A stretch of 64,000 nt of DNA, from positions 62,001 through 126,000 of the forward strand of contig NZ_FZPC01000012.1 in NCBI RefSeq assembly GCF_900187975.1, written 5' to 3'. This stretch comes from Pseudomonas delhiensis. Its GTDB lineage: Bacteria; Pseudomonadota; Gammaproteobacteria; Pseudomonadales; Pseudomonadaceae. The notes beneath the pieces are model-generated. The model was not told the origin of the DNA, did no database searches, and saw only the letters and a list, made by a program, of their open reading frames with translations. The stretch's first letter is position 1. Each line of letters begins with the position of its first letter. Below, piece after piece: positions 7,497-15,629 of the stretch. A program made the translations under genes and the position numbers.

Positions 7497-8255
7497 ATGA
7501 AACTGCCAACGACGTTTTTCCGACGGCCCCGAGCCCATGCCCGGTCACTCTGCGGAGTGCTGTGCATGCTGGGCGCATTCGCCCCGGGTCCGACCTGGGC
7601 CGACGACTTCACCGCGCCCGAGATTCTTATCGGCGCCACCCAGGGCTTTCTTGAGTTCAAGGTGGAAGATTATCTGCAACGCAGCGGTATCGACGCGCGC
7701 TACGAGATAGAAGTAGCGCGCATCGACCCGCGCCTGCGCCTGGCGGCCTGCGACAAGGACCTGACGCAGTCGCTGGAAAGCCCCGCGCAGCCCGTGGGAC
7801 GCGTCTCGGTGCTGGTGCGCTGCGACGGTTCCTCGCCCTGGTCGGTGTACGTGCCGGCCCAGGTCAAGCTGTTCCGCCAGGTAGTGGTCACCACCCTGCC
7901 GCTCAAGCGCGACCACGTGCTGGAGCCGGGCGACATCAGCCTGGTGGAGCGCGACATCGGCCTGCTCAGCCAGGGCTACCTGACCGACCCGCAGCAGGCC
8001 GTCGGGCAGAAGCTCAAGCGACCGACGGTCAGCGACCAGATCCTCGCCCCGGTGTTCCTCGAACAGGCCGCGGCAGTGCGCAAGGGCGACCAGGTGGTGA
8101 TCCGCGCGCAAACCGGCACGGTCAACGTGGTGATGCCCGGCGAAGCCATGGCCGACGGGGTGCCCGGCGAGCAGATACGCGTGCGCAACCTGCGTTCGCA
8201 GCGCATCATCAGGGCCCGGGTGGTGGAACCAGGCGCGGTGCAGGTCACGCTCTAG
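7497..8255 (+). CDS. flgA: FlgA P-ring assembly chaperone
   Basis: FlgA is a periplasmic chaperone for P-ring (FlgI) assembly. The 252-residue product has a Sec signal peptide (n-region FFRRPRAHAR, hydrophobic core LCGVLCMLGAF, cleavage near TWA-DD). Behind it come the SAF domain (DHVLEPGDISLVERDIG) and the C-terminal VRKGDQVVIRAQTGTVNV and GEQIRVRN segments typical of FlgA. An in-frame stop lies four codons upstream of the ATG, so this is the earliest possible start, and there is no clear ribosome-binding site. It is divergent from cheV and leads towards flgM. Confidence 0.92.
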   Translation: MKLPTTFFRRPRAHARSLCGVLCMLGAFAPGPTWADDFTAPEILIGATQGFLEFKVEDYLQRSGIDARYEIEVARIDPRLRLAACDKDLTQSLESPAQPVGRVSVLVRCDGSSPWSVYVPAQVKLFRQVVVTTLPLKRDHVLEPGDISLVERDIGLLSQGYLTDPQQAVGQKLKRPTVSDQILAPVFLEQAAAVRKGDQVVIRAQTGTVNVVMPGEAMADGVPGEQIRVRNLRSQRIIRARVVEPGAVQVTL

Positions 8256-8322
8256 CGGCGGAAGTCTGGCGCTGGCGCGCCCGCCTTCACTAAACTGTGC
8301 GAAGGTGCACGAAAAACCGCCC

Positions 8323-8349
8323 TAAAGTTTTCTGGATGTCAGCCGAAAC
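8323..8349 (+). promoter_or_regulatory. FliA (sigma-28) promoter of flgM
   Basis: TAAAGTTT, an 11-bp spacer and GCCGAAAC match the flagellar sigma-28 consensus TAAAGTTT-N11-GCCGATAA in 14 of 16 positions. It lies 40 bp upstream of the flgM ATG. This fits autoregulation of the FliA/FlgM pair. Confidence 0.88.
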
Positions 8350-8388
8350 CTACAGGCAAGCGTCCTAAACCCGCAGAGGTTCACTACC

Positions 8389-8706
8389 ATGGTCATCGAC
8401 TTCAACCGGCTGAACAATGCCAGCGCGCCGGTCTCCACCGGCAGCACCGGCAAGCCCCAGGCCGGCCGCAGCGAAGCCGCCGGCAGCGAAAGCGCCGGCA
8501 GCGCGCAGGCCACTGGCAGCGGTGAGTCCGTGCAACTGAGCAGCACCGCCCAGCAATTGCAGAAAGCCAGCGACCAGCTGAAAGACCAACCCGTCGTCGA
8601 CTCGGAAAAGGTCGCGCGGCTCAAGCAGGCCATCGCCGATGGCAGCTACCAGGTCGACAGCCAGAAAGTCGCCGGCAAACTGCTCGACTTCGAATCCCAG
8701 CGCTGA
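8389..8706 (+). CDS. flgM: FlgM anti-sigma-28 factor
   Basis: FlgM binds FliA and holds it inactive until the hook-basal body is complete and FlgM is exported. The 105-residue protein has a disordered Gly/Ser/Ala-rich N-half and the conserved C-terminal sigma-binding region ([41 protein letters not shown]). It lies behind a FliA-type promoter and just before flgN, the usual order. Confidence 0.95.
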   Translation: MVIDFNRLNNASAPVSTGSTGKPQAGRSEAAGSESAGSAQATGSGESVQLSSTAQQLQKASDQLKDQPVVDSEKVARLKQAIADGSYQVDSQKVAGKLLDFESQR

Positions 8707-8746
8707 GCGCGGGGTTTTCCAAGGACGCCCTGAACGCCGAGCCGCC

Positions 8747-9214
8747 ATGCCGAACGCCAGCCTGCTCCACCTGATCACCGAGGATATCGGCGCCGCCGAG
8801 GCCCTTCTGCAGCTGATCGAGGATGAATTCCACGCCCTCGAGGCGCGTGACCTGGAGCGCCTGCAGGGCCTGCTCGAAAGCAAGCTGCCGCTGCTCCAGC
8901 AGCTGGAGCGCAATGGCCGCCAGCGCAGCGAAGCGCTGCGCCAGGCCGGCGTCAGCAGCGACCGCGCCGGCCTCGCCGCGCTGGCCGCGCAGGGCAAGGT
9001 GGCGCCGACCACCGTCGAACTCAGCGAGCGCCTGGCGGCGCTGCTGGAACAGTGCCAGCAGGCCAACCTGCGCAACGGCCGCGTCATCCGCAACGACCAG
9101 CACGCCACCGGGCGCCTGCTGGACATCCTCCGCGGCCAGGACACGCCCAGCCTCTACGACCGCCGCGGCGGCGCGACCCAGGGCAACCGCCAACGTCCCC
9201 TCAGCCAGGCCTGA
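8747..9214 (+). CDS. flgN: FlgN flagellar export chaperone
   Basis: FlgN is the cytosolic export chaperone for hook-associated proteins FlgK and FlgL. The 155-residue, highly helical product starts MPNASLLHLITEDIG and continues with LLQLIEDEFHALEARDLERL, then a C-terminal half with NGRVIRNDQHATGRLLDILRG. The ATG at 8747 lies 40 bp after flgM, so the two are probably cotranscribed from the FliA promoter. Identification rests on context as well as sequence, because FlgN proteins diverge. Confidence 0.88.
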   Translation: MPNASLLHLITEDIGAAEALLQLIEDEFHALEARDLERLQGLLESKLPLLQQLERNGRQRSEALRQAGVSSDRAGLAALAAQGKVAPTTVELSERLAALLEQCQQANLRNGRVIRNDQHATGRLLDILRGQDTPSLYDRRGGATQGNRQRPLSQA

Positions 9215-9304
9215 GCCCTGGCGCCCGGCCAGGCGATGCGGCAGAATGCCATCGCCTTGCAAAAGAAAATTCCCACAATAAATACATCTGGAGATCGTAG
9301 GACC

Positions 9305-10054
9305 GTGGCAAGCCCGTTCGCCGAGGAAAATGGCCCGCAACCGCCGAAGACGCTCAAGGCGGCCGTGGAGATCCAGGCCAACCTGCGAATCCTGATGGAC
9401 AGCCATGACCCGCTGGTGGTCAGCTTCGCCGAGCGCAACCAGCGTTTCCAGAGCTTCGTCGTGGCGGTGGACCGCGAGCGCAACCGCGTGGCCCTCGACG
9501 AACTGATTCCCAATGACGGGGAACGTTTCCTGCAGAACGGCGAGAACTTCCGCATCGAAGCCTTCCACGAAGGCGTGCGGATCGCCTGGGAATGCCAGCA
9601 GGGCGCGCAGTTCAGCGAACTCGACGGCGCCCGCTGCTACTGGCTGCCGATGCCGCCGGAAATGCTCTACCACCAGCGCCGCAACGCCTACCGCGCCACC
9701 CTCAAGCAGACCCAGCCGGTCACCGTGGAACTGGCCGGCGACAAGCTCAAGGCCGCGCTGACCGGCAACCTGCTGGACATCTCCGCCACCGGCTGCAAGG
9801 TGCGCTTCGCCGGCGACGTGCACGAGCGCCTGCAACCCGGCCAGCTCTACGAGCGCTTCACCGCCCGCCTGCCGTTCGGCGCCATCACCGTGGAAGTGGA
9901 ACTGCGCCACGTGCACTTCGACGAGAAGGTCAACACGAGCTTCGCCGGGCTGCGCTTCAACCGCATGAGCGGCCTGGAGCAGCGCCACATCGAGCGCTTC
10001 GTCTACCAGCTGCAGCGCGAAGCGCGGCGCTTCGAGAAGGACGAGCTGTTCTAG
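9305..10054 (+). CDS. flgZ: FlgZ/YcgR c-di-GMP-responsive flagellar brake
   Basis: YcgR-type proteins bind cyclic di-GMP through PilZ and act on the flagellar motor to slow swimming. The product is about 249 residues with an N-terminal YcgR domain ([20 protein letters not shown]) and a C-terminal PilZ domain. The PilZ domain shows the c-di-GMP motif RRNAYR (RxxxR) and the partner [11 protein letters not shown] (D/NxSxxG). The GTG at 9305, with GGAG and TAGGA upstream, is preferred over an in-frame ATG at 9236, which has no ribosome-binding site. It is downstream of flgN, as in other pseudomonads. Confidence 0.9.
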   Translation: MASPFAEENGPQPPKTLKAAVEIQANLRILMDSHDPLVVSFAERNQRFQSFVVAVDRERNRVALDELIPNDGERFLQNGENFRIEAFHEGVRIAWECQQGAQFSELDGARCYWLPMPPEMLYHQRRNAYRATLKQTQPVTVELAGDKLKAALTGNLLDISATGCKVRFAGDVHERLQPGQLYERFTARLPFGAITVEVELRHVHFDEKVNTSFAGLRFNRMSGLEQRHIERFVYQLQREARRFEKDELF

Positions 10055-10090
10055 CGCCCACCAGCCAGCGGGCGCTTCCCTTCCCCCGCC

Positions 10091-11434
10091 CTACCCCGGC
10101 CGGCTTTCCTCTTCCGCCTCGGGCACGCCGGCCGCCCCGGCCATGGTGGCCGCCTCGGGCGTAGCCGGCGCCGGCGTGGTCTTCATCTGCTCCTCCACCG
10201 TCTCGTCGGCCACCCGCGGGTCGAGCGCCGCCGACAGCGGCGAGCTGGCCAGGCTGTCCGGCGTGGGCACGTGCTTGACCGGCGCCTCGTCGACGCGGTG
10301 CAGGCCGGTGACCTTTTCCGGACGCACGCGCCAGATGACGATCAGCGCGCAGGCCGCGGCGAAGGCGTAGAGCATGTTCGGGCCGAAGGCGCGCATCAGC
10401 GCGCCGGTCGCCAGCGGGCCGACGCAGGCGCCGACACCGAAGGTGACCAGCAGCATGGCGGTCAGCGATACCCGCCGTTCGCCTTCGACGTGGTCGTTGG
10501 AGAAGGCCACCGCCAGCGGATAGAGGGTGAACTGCACCAGGCAGACCATGAAGCCCATGGGCACCATGGCCTCCATCGGCAGCGCAGGCAGCACCGCCAA
10601 CGGCAGGGCGAACACCAGCAGCAGGATGCCGGCGTTGCGGATCAGCAGCGCGCGGTCGTAGCGGTCCGACAGCCAGCCCAGCGGCCATTGCACCAGCAGC
10701 CCGGCGAAGATGCACACGCCCATGAACACGCCGATCTGCTCGACGCTCAGGCCCTGCTCGGTGGCGTACAGCGGCGCCAGGCCGTAGAAGGAGCCGATCA
10801 CCAGCCCGGAGACCAGCACCGTGGTCAGCGACTGCGGCACCCGCCGGATGAAGAAGCGCGGCTCCAGCGGCGCCGGGTGCAGCGGCGCGGGGTGGACCTT
10901 GTGGGTGATGGACACCGGGATCAGCGACAGGGCGAAGGCCAGCGCGATCATCATCGGCAGGTCCGGCCCCAGCCCGGGGTGCACCACCAGGATCAGCTGG
11001 CCGGCCACCAGCCCCAGGTAGGAAGCCACCATGTAGCCGGCGAACACCGCGCCGCGCTGGCGCGCCTCGGCCTGTTCGTTGAGCCAGCTCTCGATGACCA
11101 TGTACTGGCACATCATGCCCAGGCCGATGAGCGTCCGCAGCAACAGCCAGATCGCCGGCCAGTTGGTCAGGCCGATGCCCAGCACCGCCGCCACCACCAG
11201 GCCGCCGCAGGCGACGTAGGCGCGGATGTGGCCGACCCGGGCGATCAGCCGGTGGCCGATCTTGCCGCCCAGCACCAGGCCCAGGTAGTAGGCCGCCATC
11301 ATGGCGCCGATCCACAGGCCGTCGACCTTCTCGGCGGCCAGGCGCAGGCCCAGGTAGGTGCTCAGCAGGCCGGAGCCGGTGAGCAAAGTGAGGGTGGCGA
11401 AGTAAAGCGCACGGAAGGCAGTGAAAATCCGCAT
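10091..11434 (-). CDS. MFS transporter (YcaD-like family)
   Basis: This is a 12-helix major facilitator permease of the inner membrane; the substrate cannot be read from sequence. The 447-residue product starts MRIFTAFRALYFATLTLL and shows hydrophobic helices throughout, with an MFS loop 2-3 motif (GGKIGHRLIARVGHIRAY) and the equivalent 8-9 loop (GWLSDRYDRALLIRN). It ends in a roughly 70-residue cytoplasmic tail rich in Pro, Ala and Glu, unusual for the family. It lies downstream of the glutamine synthetase-like gene on the same strand, with a hairpin between them. Confidence 0.8.
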   Translation of the reverse strand: MRIFTAFRALYFATLTLLTGSGLLSTYLGLRLAAEKVDGLWIGAMMAAYYLGLVLGGKIGHRLIARVGHIRAYVACGGLVVAAVLGIGLTNWPAIWLLLRTLIGLGMMCQYMVIESWLNEQAEARQRGAVFAGYMVASYLGLVAGQLILVVHPGLGPDLPMMIALAFALSLIPVSITHKVHPAPLHPAPLEPRFFIRRVPQSLTTVLVSGLVIGSFYGLAPLYATEQGLSVEQIGVFMGVCIFAGLLVQWPLGWLSDRYDRALLIRNAGILLLVFALPLAVLPALPMEAMVPMGFMVCLVQFTLYPLAVAFSNDHVEGERRVSLTAMLLVTFGVGACVGPLATGALMRAFGPNMLYAFAAACALIVIWRVRPEKVTGLHRVDEAPVKHVPTPDSLASSPLSAALDPRVADETVEEQMKTTPAPATPEAATMAGAAGVPEAEEESRPG

Positions 11435-11485
11435 CGGACCTCCGGTCCAAGACGGGCGGCAGGACGCCGCCGTACTACACGAAGC

Positions 11486-11507
11486 ACGCCCGCGCGAAGG
11501 CGGGCGT
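11486..11507. other. Hairpin between glutamine synthetase-like gene and MFS gene
   Basis: ACGCCCGC / GCGGGCGT with a 6-nt loop, without a T tract on either strand. It could reduce read-through from the upstream gene, but is not a classical terminator. Confidence 0.5.
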
Positions 11508-11626
11508 TCGCTACCAGCCTAGAGCCTGGCGCGGGGCGCGTCGAGCCCCATGACGGGTACGCGGTGGAAGGCGTCGTCCACGGCAAAGCCGGCGGTCGGG
11601 ACCCGCCGTGGCGGGCCCCGCGCAGG

Positions 11627-12967
11627 TCACGCCTGGGCGGCGAGAACGCGCCGCTCCCAGGGGGTGATCTCGTCGAAGAAGCTGGTCAGCTCCATCTCCT
11701 TGCTGGCCGCATAGCCATCGACGAATTCGGCGCCGAACATCCGCCGTGCCAGCTCGCTGCGCTTCAGGCGGCGCAATGCGTCGTACATGGTGCAGGGCAG
11801 CAGCAGCTCGTCCGGCACCTCGAACTCGCCCTGGATCGCCGTGCCGGGCTCCAGCTCGTTCTCGATGCCGTGCAGGCCGGCGGCCAGGCTGGCGGCGATG
11901 GCCAGGTAGGGGTTGGCATCGGCGCCCGCCAGGCGGTTCTCCACCCGCCGCGCCACCGGCGGGCTGGCCGGGATGCGCAGGCCGGCGGCCCGGTTGTCGT
12001 GGGACCAGCAGGCGTTGTTCGGCGAGGCGTAGGGGTGGCACAGGCGCTGGAACGAATTGACGTTGGGCGCGAACAGCAGGGTGAAGTCGGCCAGGCAGGC
12101 CTGCAGGCCGCCGATGAAATGACGGAAGGCCGGGGTGGCCTCGCCCTCGGCGTCGCTGAAGATGTTGCGGCCCTCGCCGTCCACCACGCTCTGGTGGATG
12201 TGCATGGAGCTGCCCGGGGTGTGCGCCAGCGGCTTGGCCATGCAGACCACCAGCAGGCCGTGCTTGAGCGCCACCTCCTTGAGCAAGTGCTTGAACAGGA
12301 AGGTCTGGTCGGCCAGCAGCACGGGGTCGCCGTGCAGGAAGTTGATCTCGAACTGGCTGGTGCCCATCTCGTGCATGAAGGTGTCGCGCTCCAGCCCCAC
12401 CGCGGCCATGCAGCGGTAGACGTCCTCGAAGAACGGGCGCAGGCCGTTGTTGGACGACACGCTGAACGCCGAGTGGCCCATCTCGCGGCGGCCGTCCAGG
12501 CCCAGCGGCGGCTGGAACGGCTGCTGCGGGTCCGGGTTGGGGGCGAAGACGAAGAATTCCAGCTCGGTGGCCACCACCGGCTGCCAGCCATGCTCGGCGT
12601 AGCGCGCCACCACCTGCTTGAGCAGGCCGCGGCTGGACAGGCCGGAGGGCTGGCCGTCCAGCTCCACCGCATCGCAGATGGCCAGGGCACGCGGGGTGTC
12701 GCTCCAGGTCAGGCGGTGCACCTGGGTGGGCTCGGCCACCAGGGCCAGATCGCCGTCGTCGCTGCCGTAGAAGCGCGCCGGCGGGTAGCCGCCCATGATG
12801 CACTGCAGCAGCACGCCGCGGGCCAGCTGCAGGCGCCGCCCGGAAAGGAAGCCCTCGCCGGTCATCACCTTGCCGCGCGGCACCCCGTTGAGGTCGGGGG
12901 TGACGCATTCGATCTCTTCGACTCCAGCCAGGCGCTCGGCGAGCGGGCTGCGTCCTTCGCTAGTCAT
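11627..12967 (-). CDS. Gamma-glutamylpolyamine synthetase-like (glutamine synthetase family)
   Basis: The enzyme probably ligates glutamate to an amine such as putrescine or another polyamine using ATP, the first step of gamma-glutamylated polyamine breakdown. The 446-residue protein has glutamine synthetase signatures in order: ATELEFFVF (metal-binding Glu), HEMGTSQFEINF, PGSSMHIHQS (ATP/His loop) and ENRLAGADANPYLA. It lacks the adenylylated-Tyr C-terminus of GlnA, and its length (about 450) fits PuuA/PauA proteins rather than GlnA (about 470). From memory PAO1 has a pauA paralogue at the corresponding locus. Exact amine specificity is not visible. Confidence 0.85.
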   Translation of the reverse strand: MTSEGRSPLAERLAGVEEIECVTPDLNGVPRGKVMTGEGFLSGRRLQLARGVLLQCIMGGYPPARFYGSDDGDLALVAEPTQVHRLTWSDTPRALAICDAVELDGQPSGLSSRGLLKQVVARYAEHGWQPVVATELEFFVFAPNPDPQQPFQPPLGLDGRREMGHSAFSVSSNNGLRPFFEDVYRCMAAVGLERDTFMHEMGTSQFEINFLHGDPVLLADQTFLFKHLLKEVALKHGLLVVCMAKPLAHTPGSSMHIHQSVVDGEGRNIFSDAEGEATPAFRHFIGGLQACLADFTLLFAPNVNSFQRLCHPYASPNNACWSHDNRAAGLRIPASPPVARRVENRLAGADANPYLAIAASLAAGLHGIENELEPGTAIQGEFEVPDELLLPCTMYDALRRLKRSELARRMFGAEFVDGYAASKEMELTSFFDEITPWERRVLAAQA

Positions 12968-13118
12968 GACTTCTTATCCTTGTAATACGGCCGCACAGGC
13001 TGTGCGACCCGTACAAAATACGCACCGGTCGTTCGATATTTCAAGCAGGTGGATGAAGGGAATTTCTGTACGCCGCGCCCATGAGCGAAAACGCCCTCAT
13101 GCGAAGGGCCGCCCTGGC

Positions 13119-13153
13119 GTAGGGCGAATAACCGTTCACGGTTGTCCACCGCC
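13119..13153. repeat. Repeat family B, short degenerate copy
   Basis: GTAGGGCGAATAACCG followed by TTCACGGTTGTCCACCG is a diverged left half of the B element, in the 240-bp gap upstream of the glutamine synthetase-like gene. Confidence 0.75.
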
Positions 13154-13209
13154 CCACCTGCCTTGCCGCCAACGCCACGGCCAAGCCTGGGCGTCCACCC
13201 ACGCTGGTG

Positions 13210-14229
13210 TCAGCCGTCGTTGCGCTTGCGGAAGGCCCAGCGCCAGGCCAACAGGGTGAAGCTGGCCACCAGCATCACCAGCAGCCAAAAGCCGTGGGGG
13301 TCCTCCGCCAGGGGGATGCCGCCGACGTTCATGCCGAAGAAGCCGGCGACCATATTGATCGGCAGCGCCAGCACCGTGACCACCGTCAGGGTGAACAGGG
13401 TGCGGTTGCTCTGTTCGTTGAGCTGCGCGGCTATCTCTTCCTGCAGCAGCTTGATGCGCTCGCCCAGGGAAGTGAGGTCGCTGATCACCAGGGAGAATTC
13501 CTCGGTGGCCTGGCGCAGGTCGCGCACGTCGGCCTCCTGCAGCCACTCCGGCGGGCGGTTGAGCAGCCGCAGCAGCGAGCCCGGCTCCAGCGCCAGCAGG
13601 CGTTGCAGGCGCACCAGCACGCGGCGCATGGCGCCCAGGTCGGCGCGGTTGTCGGAGAGGTTCTGCGACAGCAGGCGGTCCTCGATGCGGTCCACGCCCA
13701 CGGTGGTCTCGCGGACGATCTGGGTGAGGATGTCGCCCTGGTCGCGCAGCAGGTGCACCAGCAGCTCCAGCGGCGAGCGGAAGCACTCGCCGTGCTTGAC
13801 CGAGGAACGCAGGCGGTCCACCGAGCGCAGCGGCTGCATGCGCGCGGTGACCAGCAGGCGCCGGCGCGCGCAGACCCACAGGGTGGCCACGTCCGAGGAC
13901 ACGCTGCCGAAGTTGAACACCACGTCGTTGACCACCGCCAGCAGGGCCGCGTCGACGTGTTCGATGCGCGTGGAGCGCGACCCCTCGCGCAGGGTCTCGA
14001 AGAAGGTCTCGGGCAGCTCCAGGTGGCCCTTCATCCAGCGCTCGCAGGCGGCGTGGGCCAGGTTCAGGTGCAGCCAGACGAAGTCCTCGCCCTCACCCGG
14101 CGCCTCCAGCCAGCGCAGGGCGGCGCTGGAGTCCAGTTCCTGGCCGCGCTGCCCGGGGTGGAAGCGGAAGCCGTAGAGCAGCCCGAACAGGTCGGAATCC
14201 CAGGGGTCCTGGGTGAAACGTTGGTTCAT
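13210..14229 (-). CDS. ZntB/CorA-family divalent cation transporter
   Basis: CorA-family pentameric channels move divalent cations; the ZntB branch handles zinc. The 339-residue product has a long soluble N-terminal domain (LDSSAALRWLEAP; FVWLHLNLAHAACERWM) and two C-terminal transmembrane helices. The first helix ends in the signature GMN (FFGMNVGGIP, near residue 300). The C-terminus is basic (WAFRKRNDG). No operon partner is evident: neighbours are 98 bp (FAD oxidoreductase) and 240 bp away. Zn versus Mg specificity cannot be decided by reading. Confidence 0.88.
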   Translation of the reverse strand: MNQRFTQDPWDSDLFGLLYGFRFHPGQRGQELDSSAALRWLEAPGEGEDFVWLHLNLAHAACERWMKGHLELPETFFETLREGSRSTRIEHVDAALLAVVNDVVFNFGSVSSDVATLWVCARRRLLVTARMQPLRSVDRLRSSVKHGECFRSPLELLVHLLRDQGDILTQIVRETTVGVDRIEDRLLSQNLSDNRADLGAMRRVLVRLQRLLALEPGSLLRLLNRPPEWLQEADVRDLRQATEEFSLVISDLTSLGERIKLLQEEIAAQLNEQSNRTLFTLTVVTVLALPINMVAGFFGMNVGGIPLAEDPHGFWLLVMLVASFTLLAWRWAFRKRNDG

Positions 14230-14328
14230 GCGCGCTCGCTGACGGTGGCATCGCCCTGGGCCGGGCCGGCGACCTTCCTGCTTAGCAGCCCGGCGTGACG
14301 GTCCGGTTACAGGGCGATGACGGGCGCC

Positions 14329-15459
14329 TCAGCCGAACAGCCCGGCGATGGTCCGCTCGCCCAGCGCCGGGCCGATGCTCATGCCCACGCCGGTGTGCAT
14401 CAGCACCGCGCTGATTCCCGCCTCCACCTGCAGCACCGAGAACGGCGCCGGGCCGCGCGCGCCGTACACGCCCTGCCAGCGCTCGACCACCTCGACGCGC
14501 ATGCCCAGGGTGTCCTCGGCCAGGTCGAGCAGCAGGCGGTCCACCGCTTCGGCGTTGAAGGGCGCGGCATCGCTGCCGTAGTCGTGGGAATCGCCGATGA
14601 TCAGCTCGCCGTAGGGCGTGGGGCTGATCAGCAGGTGGATGCCGTGAGCCTCCAGCGCCGGTGCCTCGCGGCGGATCTGCCGATGGATGGCCTCGGCCTC
14701 CGGCAGGTCGGCGAAGGCACCGTAGTGCACGCAGCTCAACCCGGTGAGCAGCGCGTGGCCCAGGCCCAGGTCGCGCTCGGGGCGGGCGCGCAGCATCTGC
14801 AGGCGGCAGACCTGCGGCTTCAGCGCGGCCAACTGGTCGGCCAGGAGGGTCTGGTAGTCGTGCCCGGAGCAGACCAGGATCTGCCCGGCGCGGAATTCGC
14901 CGGCAGTGGTGCGCAGCAGGCCCGGCTCGACGTCGCGGACCAGGGTGGAGAAATGGAACGCCACGCCCAGCTCGCGGCGCAGCCAGTCGATCAGCGCCGG
15001 CAGCGCCTCACGGGAGTACAGCTGCTGGTCGTCGAGGCTGTGCAGGGCCGCGCGGTGCTGGCTGAACGCGCCGTCGTAGAGGGCGTCCAGGGCCTCGCCG
15101 CGGAGCAGTTCGGCGCGGTAACCGTGTTCCTTGGCGCGGCCGGCGCAGAAGGCTTCCAGCAGCGCTTCCTCGGCCTCGGTGCGGGCGAACAGCAGCGAGC
15201 CGTTGCGGCGGATGGCGAAGCCGGCGCGCTCTGCCCACTCGGCCCACAGCGGGCGGCTGGCGCGAGCCAGCTCGAGCATGACGCCCGGCGGCTGGCCGCC
15301 GACCAGGGCCTGGCCGAAGTTGCGGATGGAGGCGCCGAGCGGCGTGGCGCTGCGTTCGAACACGCGCACGCGCAGGCCGCGGCGGGCGGCGGCGTAGGCG
15401 TGGGACAGGCCGAGGATGCCGGCGCCGACGATGGCGATGTCGGTGTTTTGCTGGGACAT
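14329..15459 (-). CDS. FAD-dependent oxidoreductase of phosphonate clusters (TIGR03364-like; PbfD type)
   Basis: A DAO-family flavoenzyme that probably oxidatively deaminates an aminophosphonate such as N-methyl-AEP or AEP to phosphonoacetaldehyde. In the 376-residue protein, IAIVGAGILGLSHAYAAARRG is the FAD-binding Rossmann fold, followed by VRVFERSATPLGASIRNFGQ, a hallmark of this subfamily. The C-terminus has GMSIGPALGE. Neighbours make up a predicted AEP uptake system, the context in which this subfamily recurs. The published PbfD assignment is recalled, not checked. A 170-bp gap with a family C hairpin separates it from the binding-protein gene, so expression may be partly uncoupled. Confidence 0.8.
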   Translation of the reverse strand: MSQQNTDIAIVGAGILGLSHAYAAARRGLRVRVFERSATPLGASIRNFGQALVGGQPPGVMLELARASRPLWAEWAERAGFAIRRNGSLLFARTEAEEALLEAFCAGRAKEHGYRAELLRGEALDALYDGAFSQHRAALHSLDDQQLYSREALPALIDWLRRELGVAFHFSTLVRDVEPGLLRTTAGEFRAGQILVCSGHDYQTLLADQLAALKPQVCRLQMLRARPERDLGLGHALLTGLSCVHYGAFADLPEAEAIHRQIRREAPALEAHGIHLLISPTPYGELIIGDSHDYGSDAAPFNAEAVDRLLLDLAEDTLGMRVEVVERWQGVYGARGPAPFSVLQVEAGISAVLMHTGVGMSIGPALGERTIAGLFG

Positions 15460-15483
15460 GAGTGGATTCCTGGGATCGAAGAG

Positions 15484-15521
15484 CCCCTCTCCCCAACCCT
15501 CTCCCTGAAGGGAGAGGGGGC
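15484..15521. repeat. Repeat family C hairpin (between FAD oxidoreductase and binding protein)
   Basis: CCCTCTCCCCAACCCTCTCC followed by TGAAGGGAGAGGGGG. The perfect arms are CCCTCTCCCT / AGGGAGAGGG with a 2-nt loop. It lies inside a predicted transcription unit. Confidence 0.85.
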
Positions 15522-15629
15522 TGTTCGGTGCGTGGGTCGGTATCGGAGCCCGCCTGAAACCTCAGGAGGAGCGCCATGACGGTAACGCTGCAGAGGGCTA
15601 GGGAGAGGGTGCTCTCCTCTGCCTCGCGC

